A stretch of 64,000 bases of DNA from Trichoplax adhaerens (GCF_000150275.1 NW_002060947.1:4444299-4508298), one strand, 5' to 3'. Counted from the stretch's first letter, positions 40,001 to 53,055 are shown. The notes: generated by a model not told the origin, from the letters alone. Program-made: numbers and translations.

Positions 40001-43000
40001 GCTTTAACAAGAAGTAACTTCCACTTGGCGCGACATCGACTTTGGAGTAATTGACAATGCAGGTTTCGTTATACGCCGTAATCATCCGTACGCATATAGC
40101 TCAGTTAGTATGTTTAATTAACCTCCTACCTCCAAAGTCCAAGGACAGTTTAGCAGATAACCTCCATGGTGAATTGTTATATTCTAAAATGTATAGCGAT
40201 TTACAAACAGTTTAGGTTCAGTCAACCGGCAAATAAATTAAATATTAATATTTGCCCCTTTAATGTAAAATACGTAAAATAATACTGGAGGAAAAACACA
40301 AATTGTTGAAATCTGATTTCTGAACGGCATACAGCATAACAATCCTCATTACCTTTTTGAAGTTTCCAGATATTTGAATAAGGGTCACACAAAGTACGCG
40401 GAGGTACTGATACAGTTTTGTTACAAACCTAACAAAGCAAATATCTAATTGTTATACTAAGTTTTAAAAATACCATACTGAGACAGTTTACATGAAAGAA
40501 GTGACTCAAATTGGTAAATTTTCGTATCTTTGAACACTTCTAACCTGTACAGCCTGTAAATTTAAGGAAATAAAACATTTCAGAATCTATATGAGTTACT
40601 TTGATGTTCTTCTATTTTCCTTAATGTTGTATAATGTTTGAAATCTAAAATATCCTGAGACTGGTTATGCTATCTATCATGTTATAATTAGCATTGTTAC
40701 CTCAAACATCGGTTCTAACAATAACTTCTTATTAAAAGTAGAGATTGCATTTACGATTATGCCCGTAAACCTGTAACTACTACCTATCGTGATTTTCTTT
40801 ATTAGATCATCTAAAAAGTAAATGCATAATGTAAAGCGAAACGTACGTACAAGAAGATTACGAGTGATCTATTAATTGAGTAAGTTATCATCAAAAGCTA
40901 GTAGAAACAGTGCCATAAATTGATTTTACATGAATGCCTAGGTTAAGTTGCATTACCTTTCAAGCAGATTTTCATAGCAGCTGAATAAGAAAAATCTTCT
41001 TTAATCCCATTTAAATCCATGGATGTGGTAACAAATATTTTTAGTTCGTCTTCATTCATAAATAATAGCATTACTTTCTTGGTTTCACATGAACATACTT
41101 TATATTTCAAGAAAAATTTGTTGATTGTACCAGCACCAACTTACAATTTATGTCATAAGTTAAGTTTAAAAGCTATATTGCAGTATCAATACTTATACTG
41201 CATAAGACATAATCGTAATGCAGTCAAACCACAAGATGATGCTTCGAAACACTGTTCATACCTGATAGAATACGACTACTAATATCTTCTACTAATGAGC
41301 TGCCGCAAAATTTACATTTAAAATTGTTTCTGGAATAACGTGTTAATAGGAAATAACGTTAAGATGCAAATTACTGAGCAATTAAGCTGCGCATTGCTAA
41401 GACTTTTAGCAGTAATCAAAATGAAAAAAGATTAGCACAAAATGTATATCATAAGAAGAAGGTTACGCTACTTGATGATATCGCTATCTGTTACACCAAT
41501 AGCATAGAAGACGATATAGGAATGACAGCTCCATCCGGTGCATTGATTGTGGCTACATCTATATTTGGTACTATGACTGAAATAGGTAATGAAACTTTAT
41601 AAAGGTTGATTCCGTATTATTGCACGATATTACTGATTTTATAGCTTATATATGAAATCGTATTCTAAGAAATGCCTAGTTATAAATATGGCAGATTTTT
41701 AGTTATAAAGCTGTCAATAAAGTATAATTACGACGCGCATGTTGATTATACGTATAAACTTATTCTCATTTTTCAGAAGGCTATCGAGTATTATTTAAAA
41801 TTTTCGATACATACTAAATATAAAAAATTGATTTTGACTACTATATCATATAATTTGCGTGTAGCTAACTACGTACAGTACGGTATATCCTGTTTAAGAA
41901 TAGCCAAATAGTACATGAAATTCACACAGTTGGACCAGCTGATGATTATGTGAATATCGGTTAATCTAAGGAATAGTGTTATGCGTTGGATACTGTACTA
42001 GCATGAAATTTCGATGACGCTATTAGGTGGTTACGCCAATTTGTAAAAGTTTGTGATAAAGTATTATAAATTGGGTATGGTTTACCTCTATAAAATGAGC
42101 TAAATTCTATCAATTAGTACAAAAAGATTATCTCTTTAATGACCGATTTTAATCAACCCGATGAAGCTTCTGGTGTTAGTATAATTCAGAGGTCGTCCTT
42201 ACCCGTAATGCTTAAGTCAATGTACAATAAGTACCATTTATCAATTAAGGTCGTCAAGAAATTAACAACACTGAAATGGTTTATCTACGAAATTAAATCT
42301 AGAATTAACTGATTATAATTAATTATTAAACTATCAAGGTACGCGTATCTACACTTTTAAAACTCTAAAGAACATAATTGGCATCGTCAGGTTGTAAATT
42401 GTGTTGCTATATTACGTTTAAGTGTAATAAATATATGTATACGAATATATTGATATTGGCAAGTAATAGCACTTGTCAGATATCATTACAAATTAATTTG
42501 TAATTCATTCATGTACATTATACAGCAATATCAGTATAAAGTATAATGACGCTTGTGCCTTCATTTCTCAACATATACTATATACTGTAGACTGTAGTAA
42601 AGTAGTTTAACAATTTTAGTCTACTGTTTTATACAATATTACCATACGATCTCGCGCAAGACTGTAAGTTATGACTAATTGACTAGTATAATAATTGGTA
42701 GAATGTCTTAATCAGTTATGATTATGTTATGTTTGCATAGTATAATACAAGACCAATCTAAAATTAGAATCGATTATAACGAGATAATATGCTATTGTAT
42801 GCTATTATAGGAGTTCCTGAGATTCAATTTGATGATTAATTATTACCTGTTATCTCGTAGTCGACTGGTAACGTCAAATAAAGTCACATGACAATAAATC
42901 GTATACCGTATACTGTTACATATGTACGGAACTATATGGATGCCACCGTTGTCAGGCAAAGTTTTACCGAAAATGTCCCCAAAATAATTACCGTACTTTC

Positions 43001-45564
43001 CTGTGTAGTTTCTAAGCCAATAACATACGATACATACTGTATCTTAAGATTTGGTTATACTGTACAGTATGTGTACATATTTACTACAGTACTATTCTTG
43101 TTAGTCTATTCAGTAGCACCAGTAGCGCAAGTGCTTACCGTTAAAACATCTTTCGTACATGTTGATGTAAAATCACTAGAATGTTATACGACCGCTAGTG
43201 AAGAGATCATCGAAAAAAGAGACAAATAATGACGATAGTAAAGAAATTCTTTATGATTTTGATGATAACGCTTAATTTGATTGGATTAGGTAAATTTTTC
43301 TTAAATGAATGATATTTTAACGGTACTAAAAGACTGTGAAAATAAAGATAATCTTGAATAACCTGTTGAATTATCTTATTGGTATAGTAATTTTTCCTTT
43401 GCGAAACTAAAAACGCAGAATTATTGACTTGTAAAACTTATTACTTTGTAATTTATCGTTCTGTTACTTTTATTCATAGTTTAATAAAGATATAGGAATA
43501 TTAAATATCATTTGTAAAGCTTTTCAACGTATCAAATACTTTTATATCAGATTCACTATGATTCTTTATTATCAAAACAGATATCAAGTGATAGTTAAAC
43601 AGTCAATCGTACTACACTTGTCAGTGGCCTTGCTTTTTTAATGTTTCTTTGGTTTCACGTCGTAGGATACTGCATTAGTGATGGCTCTGAATTCGCTCAT
43701 TCAACAGAAGCTAAAGCTCATGAATATCCATGGCAAATTGTTTTATTAAAGAGAAACTATGCTGTTTGTAGCGGTGCACTGATAAATAAAATGTGGGCAT
43801 TAACGACCGCGCACTGCATATCAAATATAGATCCATCAGTTATGACAGTAACCCTAGGAGATTACAATTTGGTCAAGTCGGAAGGGACAGAACAAACTGT
43901 TGTCCCGGATAAAGTCTATGTACATCCAAAATTCAATCACTCTACTACAGATAGTGATATAGCATTGATAAAATTTAAGGAGCCCATAACTTTTACTTTG
44001 GCAATAAAGCCGATAGCTCTACCAAGTGATGAACAGGCTCAAGTTGGAATGTACTGCATTGTTTCTGGATGGGGCAAAAGAAGCCTAGTTGCTGATGATA
44101 GACCAGACATTCTAAGGCAGGCAGTTATTCCTATAGTATCAAATAAAGAATGTAACGAGCCTATAGCATATAAAGGTGAGATAACTAAGAGGATGTTATG
44201 CGCTGGCTATAAATATGGTGGTCCGGATGCGTGCACCGGTGACAGTGGAGGGCCGCTGTCATGTTTACGCGCTTCCCGAAAAGCGAAGCAAGAGTGGTTT
44301 TTAGCAGGTTTAGTAAGTTGGGGTTCACGATGTGGTTCTCCGTTTAAGTTTGGTGTCTATACTCGTGTTAGTTGTTTTCGAGAATGGATTAAAGATACGA
44401 TAGATAATTCAGCCTTAACCGACACCCCTCTGTAAAAGTGTCGAAATTTCTTAAAGTAAAATTAACTTCCAATTTCAAATCGTTTTATCGTATTCACTCA
44501 AACGCATCTACGTCAGGATTATAAAATTATCAAAACCGTTTTAAAAAAGTTGCTGAAATTACAGCTAAATGAAACGGTGCGTACATATCCAGCAATTTTA
44601 ATTTTTAAGATCAAATTTCTCTATTTGAAGATAGGAATATATATTATAGAATAACTCTGAAGGCTAGTCCTAAAACCCAAATGTACCCGTAAATTACGGT
44701 ATTTGAGGTTATGTTGCAATTTTCCGAAGCTGCTCACTGACAACCGAATTTCAAAGGCAGCAATAGTGAAATAATTTTTATGTTTTGCTCTGATTCTATA
44801 ATATGTTTAAAACTTTTCAACAATTTGTGAAAGGAATTAAATCTATACGGGCATTCCTCCCGGCTTATAATTATTTTAAGTGAATAAGAATATATAAGAT
44901 GTAAAAACTAATGTCAATCGCTATTTTTACCGCGAATTACTGTAAACACGAATATCTCTTTAAACTCTTATTCTCCGCACTACCTCATTACACGTATTGT
45001 AAGAAGTACAAATTGTATTGATCTAAGGAATATACAAAAAGCTATACCATAATGTTAATAAATCTGGATTTCGATCCATTGCTAATATCTTTTTCAAACA
45101 TTGACAATTATACTGATCTTATTTAGTCTATGAGCATAATAATTAAAAAATCCTCTAAGAATGGTTCTGTTCTAATACAAAATAAATTCATTCTATGAAT
45201 TTAAATATCATACAGGGTCTTGCTACAAGAATATTGTGATTTTACTATTACTTAAGAACTTACGTGTATTTAGTCATTGACATAATACCGGTAACCTGTC
45301 CAGTAACCATAACGTAATTGCCTTTATACTTTGAATTTGTGATTTCTGCTGAAGTGTTTAAGTTGTACCTACATAATATATTATTTGATCCATACAAAGA
45401 GCAGGGCAATTAATTTAAAATTTACTTCGCCACAAAGACGTATTTGTAAATCAATATTACTGTGGTAGAGCGGGTAAGCAAAGCGGTCTTAATATAATGT
45501 AAACTTGATCCTCAATTTGAAGATTAGGTAGCCAGCCAAGAGCATTGAATAACGTGAAAAAAAC
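37009..45564 (-). CDS. MCMDC2: MCMDC2, MCM-domain meiotic protein (N-terminus missing)
   Basis: Seventeen exons were traced 5' to 3': 45461-45564, 45264-45368, 41472-41576, 41262-41329, 40957-41139, 40701-40783, 40353-40428, 39847-40099, 39216-39298, 39003-39152, 38695-38816, 38532-38563, 38228-38366, 37789-37935, 37577-37626, 37398-37507, 37009-37112. Every junction keeps phase; 637 residues so far (human MCMDC2 about 680). There is an OB-fold part (YVMVTGQVTGIMSMTKYT) and a zinc motif pairing CSHNQC with CKFC. SGSYFLLKLGILLS is followed by the MCM Walker-B region GALALADSGICLIYDL, and then helical segments including KEDVILAIWL. Family members act in meiotic recombination. The ATPase core is degenerate: no Walker-A GKS is visible, and Walker B lacks its DE pair, in keeping with the family. 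The first exon(s), above 45564, were not found. A protease gene sits in the 3.7-kb intron 41577-45263. Confidence 0.87.
42888..43229 (+). CDS. Upstream frame ending at the protease start (doubtful)
   Basis: A 113-codon ATG frame contains a hydrophobic stretch (IFTTVLFLLVYSVAP) and ends in TAATG, its stop sharing one base with the protease ATG at 43229. It overlaps a GTAC-palindrome stretch (43050-43100). No family was recognised. It may be a chance frame in the promoter or 5' UTR, or an upstream ORF if the transcript starts far enough left. Confidence 0.2.
   Translation: MTINRIPYTVTYVRNYMDATVVRQSFTENVPKIITVLSCVVSKPITYDTYCILRFGYTVQYVYIFTTVLFLLVYSVAPVAQVLTVKTSFVHVDVKSLECYTTASEEIIEKRDK
43229..44435 (+). 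CDS. Secreted trypsin-fold serine protease, nested in MCMDC2
   Basis: Exon 1 is 43229-43289 and encodes a signal peptide (MTIVKKFFMILMITLNLIGL). Exon 2 is 43666-44435, joined in phase 1; total 276 residues. The S1 fold is complete. His is in TTAHC, Asp in SDIALIKF, Ser in ACTGDSGGPL. Asp six residues before the catalytic Ser predicts trypsin-like Lys/Arg specificity. Paired cysteines and the SWG substrate strand are present. Oddly, the usual (R/K)-IVGG activation site before the xxEAxxxxYPWQ strand is replaced by SE-FAHS, so normal tryptic activation and Ile16 insertion cannot occur as drawn. It lies antisense in an MCMDC2 intron. The role (digestion, signalling or immunity) is unknown. Confidence 0.92.
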
Positions 45565-47081
45565 CTAAGAATGCCAGAGGTAGTAATTTGACTTGAGCCT
45601 TAGTAGTGACATTTACCGTACTGCTGTTAAGGTAATTTCATTTCAGAAAGAAATTTAATTATAAATGTTTCTAGGTATTCTATTAAACATTACTTGTTTG
45701 AATACTTTAGTGACAACTGTTGGGTGATTGTTAAGGATAAAGTTGCCAAGTATTGCTGTAATACGATTACATATCACGAATGGTTAGCGTTAATTAAGTT
45801 ATATACGTAATTACATCACAATTTAAATTAGAGTACTAAGTCAGCGACATAATTCAATATCCGGTATGATGAGTTTGTAAGCTGTAAGTCAGTTAGCATA
45901 GCGAGAATAATCGGAGTCTAATTTAATGAAATATTGTAATAAATTATGAGGGGCCTGCAATCGCATTATTCCTGACATTATCATAACGTCTTTGCAGGAA
46001 GATGATGCGTCTAAAAATCTTCTAAATTTACGATTACTTGTGTTACTATTGTCATTAATTCTATCATATTCTTTTGGAGAAAGAAATATTGATAGCGAGA
46101 TCTATAGCAATTTTTCCGATGTAAAGGTGAATTTGCAATTACCATAACGATAAAGACGTTATAAAGTTTCTAAATTCATAAACAATAGTAGAGTATTTAT
46201 CTTGCTATCTTTATAAAGGTAATAAAGTTAACCACAAAGAAATTTGCTCTGTAATAAGCGAAAGAGTTCTTTCAAACTAGCAGAGAAAATTACACTGAAG
46301 ATAAGCACATTAAGGTATTATTATAAGTGACTGATATTATGAGAATTTTCCAGAGCTTGATATGACGGGATGGTAGTATCGTGCACGTAACTGATTAATT
46401 AAGGTCCAATGTCTTAGCTTATATATAAACCGAAATGGAGAGCAAATGATACAGTACAATGTGGTAAAAGGTGAAATTACGTTCCCTACTTTAGTAGTTC
46501 ATATATGCCGTTAAGAACAAGTAGAAACTACGGCACTGCGTTTAGGTATATGCAGTTATGAGGTGCTAGTTATAATAAAAAGTTTGAATGCCTAGATCAT
46601 AGTTATCGCTCATAGTGTACCATTGAAGTCTACGACTTCCATTGGATCGAATTCTATAACAAAACGGAATAAGCCATTTTCCTACCAGATGAGAAAACAT
46701 CATTATACATACAGAATCATCGAAAAGAATAATATACGTATAAAAGTATTTATGAGTTCTGCATTAGTGTGTATTTTATCTTTACTACCACAGCATTAGA
46801 GAAGGTATAATGCTGACATTGGCATTTAATTTCTGACAGCAAGTTTTTATCTTCAGCTATCCAAAGAAATAGCCACTGATGAAGTGTCAGGTTGGTTGAT
46901 GAATCCATTCCACTTTTTTAAATGTAGCAATGACCTTATAAATGGAGTAAATCAAAGCCCAGAAATCTTGCGTTATAATTTTCTTTTATGTACTTTAAGT
47001 AAGAGTAATTCTAATTGTTAATTCTATACCGGAAAAATATAACTTGACAGAATGATTTTTCAACTTTGAATTATAAAATCT

Positions 47082-47870
47082 GGCAATACCTTTCAAAGAA
47101 TGCAAAGATGCTGCTATTCAAGAAAGTTTTACTTTCTGAAAGGAAAATACCCAATAATGGTTTTCAATGTTAGGACTATAAATGTACCAATACTTGCAAA
47201 GAATGCAAAGATTACTATTCGAGTGTATCTTCCTTTCTAAAAGGAAAAAAGTCTAATATCATCTTTCAATTTTGGACTCTAAATCTGGCAATACCTTTCA
47301 AAGAATGCAAAGATTACTATTCGAGTGTATCTTCCTTTCTAAAAGGAAAAAAGTCTAATATCATCTTTCAATTTTGGACTCTAAATCTGGCAATACCTTT
47401 CAAAGAATGCAAAGATTACTATTCGAGTGTATCTTCCTTTCTAAAAGGAAAAAAGTCTAATATCATCTTTCAATTTTGGACTCTAAATCTAGCAATACCT
47501 TTCAAAGAATGTGAAGATTACTATTCGAGTGTATCTTTCTTTCTAAAAGGAAAAAAGTCTAATATCATCTTTCAATTTTGGATTCTAAATCTGGCAATAC
47601 CTTTCAAAGAATGCAAAGATTACTATTCGAGTGTATCTTTCTTTCTAAAAGGAAAAAAGTCTAATATCATCTTTCAATTTTGGACTCTAAATCTAGCAAT
47701 ACCTTTCAAAGAATGTGAAGATTACTATTCGAGTTTATATCTTCCTTTCTAAAAGGAAAAAAGTCTAATATCATCTTTCAATTTTGGTTTCTAAATCTGG
47801 CAATACCTTTCAAAGAATGCAAAGATTGTTAATGGAGCGGGCGCCACTTTCTAAAAGTAATAAGTGGAAT
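47082..47870. repeat. 102-bp minisatellite, about eight units
   Basis: Units are anchored on tggcaatacctttcaaagaa at about 47082, 47184 (diverged), 47286, 47388, 47490, 47592, 47694 and 47798. The inner units are almost identical. Each central unit contains ttcctttctaaaaggaa, a perfect 7-base inverted repeat with a three-base loop. Later units alternate two variants (aatgcaaag and aatgtgaag), giving a 204-bp higher-order period. Confidence 0.92.
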
Positions 47871-48480
47871 AATGGTTTTCATTCACTACGAAGTCAACTA
47901 CAAGCTTCATTTACCTCGGTAAGATGACGCTCGAGAGATAACATCGTGTGACATCGTGTTCCTACGATTAGTGCGATACGATCAGCCAATAGTATCACAC
48001 TACTTGTGATGAATATCAACTGCGAATTAGTGAAGTGCCTGATTGAAGTCTGTGCACTTTACACTCTATTTCTGACTATCTCATACGAAAAGAACCGATC
48101 CATCGTGGGATATAGCAATATTACTGAAATGTTGAGTGGTTCATTAGTAGTGTCGATTTTAAATTAATTCCTGACAAATCATTTTAGACTTGAGAAATTT
48201 GTAAAACTTTCCATTCCCAAGGCATGACAGTTTCGTGGTAATGAATAAGGAAACATGCTTGTTTCAGGAAAGGTTGATGCTGGATAGGGTGACTTGTGGT
48301 AAATGATATGACGAGACCACAAACTATTGGCTATCATGTACGCATCACGTATGTATGACGAAATCGACGCATTCACACTTTAAATGAAATATTAATTATT
48401 ATTAATATCAAGAATAATATTTTTATTTTAATAGAGGCATTGCGTATAAAATAACGTGATAGGACTTCCAAATCTGATGC

Positions 48481-48935
48481 AATTTCACTTTGATTGATGG
48501 AATAGCGTTACCATATTCAAAATTCAATATTATGAATTCCATGTACCAACGGAACAAATGCTTCCTATACTTGATCAGCTATCTTATACAAATTTGCATA
48601 CAATTCGCTCAGCAAATAGTGGAAATTGCTCACTTTAGCCTCGTACTATATAGCTATAATACATACCCATACGTTAACGTATATATGTTACGGTCGAGGT
48701 CTGGGACGAAGGCATCGTATACGCTGACTATGATGACAACGACGATCTATACGATGACCAAACTTAATTTCACTTTGATTGATGGAATAGCGTGACCATA
48801 TTCAAAATTCAATATTATGAATTCCATGTACCAACGGAACAAATGCTTCCTATACTTGATCAGCTATCTTATACAAATTTGCATACAATTCGCTCAGCAA
48901 ATAGTGGAAATTGCTCACTTTAGCCTTGTACTATA
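48481..48935. repeat. Near-identical ~170-bp direct repeats
   Basis: The segment 48481-48651 recurs at 48766-48935 (offset 285) with only a few mismatches, e.g. gcgttacc against gcgtgacc. Between the copies are about 115 bases of unique sequence. Near-identity suggests a recent event. No coding frame, terminal inverted repeat or target duplication was recognised, so the element type is undetermined. Confidence 0.85.
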
Positions 48936-49486
48936 CAATTGCAGAAAAAAAATTTCCAGTATAAATATTCAAATTGACTAATGACTGTCGGATTTAGGTT
49001 CGTAAAGAGCTAAGCTACACTATTTGACAAATTTAGACAGTTTGCAGTTTGACTTTCAAAGTTTCTGCTACTTTATAGATTAAGCTGGGTCCCCGGGATC
49101 CATTTATATTGAACAGAAACATGATTAAAGTTTTTGTTCTTAATGTTCTTAAGTAGCCAGAAATTGGCGGTGTAGATCTTGTAGAACAGCTTCAGAAAGT
49201 GATTTATTCAAATTTTCGATAGCTATTCTAATTACTCGACATACTGTAGAAAAGGAGCTGTGAAAGCCAATGTCAAGAGAAAGTTACTAATTCATATTTT
49301 ATTACGATACACTAAAAGAAGAATTGAATGAATAATAAAATGAATGAACAATTATATAAAATTTTTTAATATGTTGCACCGTTGTCGAATTGAAATATAA
49401 ATACGGCCCGACTATTTACAAAAATGGATTGATAATATTTTAAAAATTCTCCATAAGCTGAAAAGAATATATAGTGCATAAAAGAG

Positions 49487-52400
49487 TTAATAATCTTCAT
49501 GATCAATGTCTCCAGTGTACTCGCAAATATCATCGTAATCGAATTCTGCAGCTTTCTGATTTGATAGTAAATATGCAACAGCTTTGTAATTGGACTTATC
49601 CCGGCTAACAATTTTTCCAACCTATTGTAAATAATTTAGTGACTGAGTAGGAAAATTAAGGCCATCTAATTTTTCAAGTAATTATGTACCGTGTGTTACA
49701 TACAAGAACATGAGTGATATTTAGTGGTGCAGAGTGTTGTAAATGTTAAAAATACTCAGGACTAGGCGATAAAATGCTTATAACACTTACCATGCCGGCA
49801 TGTTTCCCTTTCACAACGATGACATAGGCAGGATTACCTTTCGGAACAATAGTTTCTAGCATGTCTTCGGTAATATCTTACAAAAGTACAAAATAAAAGT
49901 TTAGAAATCATTTAACTCAAAAACTATTTCGTAGGCAGCTTACTTTCTAATAAACGGCCATCATCAGTTTCGCAAATACATGTACCAGCACGGATGACAT
50001 CGATAATTTTAACCTATTCAGATAGAAAACTTTTAATTAAAAATAACACTGAGATCCGTGAAAACTTAGTAGTGCTAAAATAATACTTAAAATTTACCTT
50101 ATGGTTATAATATCGACCATGTTTGTACGACTTGCTAATGAGTCGTACGCGAGTTTTAGGTCTTACCCATACATTACTGCCAGTTTCGTCATGCTTATTC
50201 GAATGATAGTGGTCTTTGCTTCCGGTGTAATTATTGCCGTGATGGGATCGATTCTTATCTTCACCTAACGTTGATTGTGGAGGATACTTGTTATTAATAG
50301 CAAATTCAGTCCGCAAATCAAGCGCAAAAGATAAGTGTACTCACTGGGATAGCGTTCTTCATCTCCCCGCTTTCTTTTAGAACTTTTTAAACTATCAGTA
50401 CTGTTACTTTTTCAAAATGAAGAGGCTTAATTATATGGAATAAGTTGTAGGCTAATTAAGGCAAGTATATATTTCATACACTTACAGCGTCTCTTCACGT
50501 CCACTGCGAGAATTGATAAACGATTGCACTTTATCAACTTTATTTAACCTCATACAATTCTTCGTGTATTCTTTTTCGCTAACAATTTTCAAACAATTTT
50601 GACTAATAGTTGTTTTCTGCGGATGAAATAAATTATCCCCCGAGATTAAGGTTAGTGGCGTCTTATACTGTTTCAATCCTGCGAATATTAATTACCTAAC
50701 CTCTTTATTAATTGCGAGCGCAACAAAAATGCGGCCATTATCGCCATCGATACCCTCTACCTTACCATAAAGGTCCGCATGTGGTCCAGCTACAACCATT
50801 ACGTGAACTCCACGAGCAAAACCTAACGAAATTGTTGTTACCATTTTTGCTGCAAAACATACTGGAATAATATAAAGAACGAATTATTCTATCATATACT
50901 TTTATTTACCGTCTGACGTTCTTTCAGGCTCTTCATATTTTTCACCAGGTTTCCTGATCTTATCAGGCTTATTCTTATTTTTGTCATCCGATTCAACAAG
51001 ACGTTCAGCTCCTAAACCCAGGCCTTTATAGCGAGGGGTGAATTCTATGGGTTTGATAACTCTGCATGCAGTAAGGGATTAGTTAAAATAATACCGTATG
51101 CCATAACAATCAAGTAATTAAATTGTGAGGCCTTGATAAAAATGAAGTATCAGTCTTTCGCAATGAACTTACTGCTTATTAGTCTTGCCAATTCCTTGAC
51201 CTACTGACCAGCCCATTCCACGCAACATGGCTTGGCCAAAGTTGGATATCGGCATGTTCTCATAGTCTTCCAGTGAACTCTACAAATCATTGTAGGAAGA
51301 GTAAATAGTTTTACTGACGTTTAGTGGTATCGTCGTTGTTATTAACAAGTAATTCCATAAATAGTTGAATAACAAGCGATGTATCAATTAATGTTGGATA
51401 AATTTATATGCTACTTACTGTTTCTGGCCTCATCGCAATATCTAGTTTTTCGGAGCTTTCTATACCTTTAACCCGTGGTGCACAGTTTTGCATTAATAGG
51501 GGGACAATATGCTCCTCTTCTGCATCATTAACCTCTACTTGACTATTTATTTCTGTAGATAAAGAGAAGATGCACATGTATATCATTTGAAGGCAGTGTT
51601 AATTAAAACCTTTGATGTAGTGAAGTCTACAACGACATCGAAATAATAGATTAAATTAAAAATTGAATTTAGTCTTGACCATGGCATCTTTACATGTACT
51701 GCACTGTATATTGCATTAAGATTATTGGCTATTAAGAAATGAGAGTATAAACTTTTATAATCCCTGTCGATCGCGATCCTCGCCGTTCTGCTATTGCGTA
51801 TATGGTAATATCGTCTACTATTATTCCAAAAAGGGTTGTAACTGGCAATCGCTGTAGTATAATTTAACACAAGCTTTCCTTCTAATTTATTGCTTTATCT
51901 CTATTATTTAGTCTGCAGAAAGTGTACAGAACGGATAGTAATTGCTACAGCTAGAATTATTGCAGCCAGGAAAATAACGAAATCATTCAGATAACAACGG
52001 AAGACATAAAATGAAGAGATGCTTATAACATTTACACTGATAATAGCAACATTACCTTGAAGAATTTCTTGGGCTGCTTCAGCATCTAGGTTAGATTTAT
52101 CTTGATTAATTAGATTAGCTATGACCTTTTCATTTGGTATTACCCAGCGATTCCTTTTGACCATGGGAATCACGGCTGGACCTTTATTTCTGTCGCTGCT
52201 TTTACTCCTAAGATACATGAAATTTAGTATTGATCTGGAATAAAATGGCGTCCCGAAAAATTGCAATCAAGGCCTAGTCTATGCAGTTGTATAATTAATT
52301 GTAACAATTTTGACAACTGAGCAAGTCTTAGTTATACGAAAATTAAAAATTATAACTAAGCAACGGCATACGTATGCGTCCTACAGTATAATTTATTTAT

Positions 52401-53055
52401 TTAATTTCCAGTTAATGGCTTCATGGATTGCAGTCATATATTTCTTCCCATACGAGTAAGTAAGTCTTGAATTATATCTTACAGACAGTCCTGTAATACC
52501 TTATTTATCATTGCCCAATCTAGAGTGGGTATTTGATATCTAGCTATGATTAACAGCATATCCGTACAGTATACCCCAATCACGTAGACTAAGGTGAAAT
52601 CTTTCAAGATGAAGAATGACAAATAAGCAATAATAGTGATTCTGAATTGTTACGTTTACATTATTTCTCTCCATGGCCTAACGTACGAGTTTAGCAGATA
52701 AAGCTTTATAAATATATGTCAAAAAAACATAGGAATTAATAAATAAATCAGCTTATTAGACATATAGCTATATAGGTGAGATTGAGCTGGACTGTTCAAC
52801 TTCACTAGTAGAAAGCATATTACTTCCAGTTGTGGTTGCAATTTAAGGAAACTTCTACGTTCATTTCACGTTCATTGAAAGTGAAGAGTGCTGTAAATGA
52901 ATTTACCCTTCAATAACGTTTCCTTCTAAACCAGTAATAATTTCTTTATCATCCTCTATTTTCTCTTCTTCGTTATATTTCGATGTGTTGAGCTTTTTAG
53001 GAGCAAAATTTTTATTAAGTGTGAAAGATATCGTGGAAGTCTTCTTGTCATCCAT
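49487..53055 (-). CDS. GPKOW: GPKOW, G-patch and KOW spliceosome factor
   Basis: Twelve exons: 52907-53055, 52056-52207, 51419-51552, 51173-51279, 50910-51061, 50701-50849, 50486-50616, 50345-50400, 50098-50264, 49944-50013, 49791-49876, 49487-49621. Phases agree throughout; 495 residues (human 476). It starts MDDKKTSTISFTLN. Two (I/V)VIP-type motifs follow (AVIPMVKRN, IVPLLMQN), then a G-patch FGQAMLRGMGWSVGQGIG. KOW 1 is in GPHADLYGKVEGIDGDNGR; after a Ser/Lys/His-rich linker comes RVRLISKSYKHGRYYNHK, and KOW 2 is in VIVVKGKHAGMVGKIV. The family binds the RNA helicase DHX16 in late spliceosome activation. The acceptor of the 50345-50400 exon has alternatives. A GTAC-palindrome block starts about 85 bases upstream of the ATG. 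Confidence 0.95.

Larger units (their letters stand above)
45565..49486. other. Region between MCMDC2 5' part and GPKOW 3' end
   Basis: The missing MCMDC2 start exon(s) should lie in its left part. A frame around 45870-45920 on the minus strand resembles the expected segment but could not be joined. An open stretch after a good acceptor at 46857-47021 (plus) could not be connected to anything. The right part holds the 102-bp minisatellite and a direct repeat. Confidence 0.45.

Noticed and set aside
41019-41282. 87-codon plus-strand frame with ATG
   Set aside because: It is antisense to two well-phased MCMDC2 exons (40957-41139 and 41262-41329).
45998-47021. Two-exon small secreted protein (signal-like exon plus Cys-containing exon)
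   Set aside because: Recounting the bases at 46076-46095 gives a stop that breaks the first exon; the remaining 55-codon stretch at 46857-47021 has no partner exon or family.
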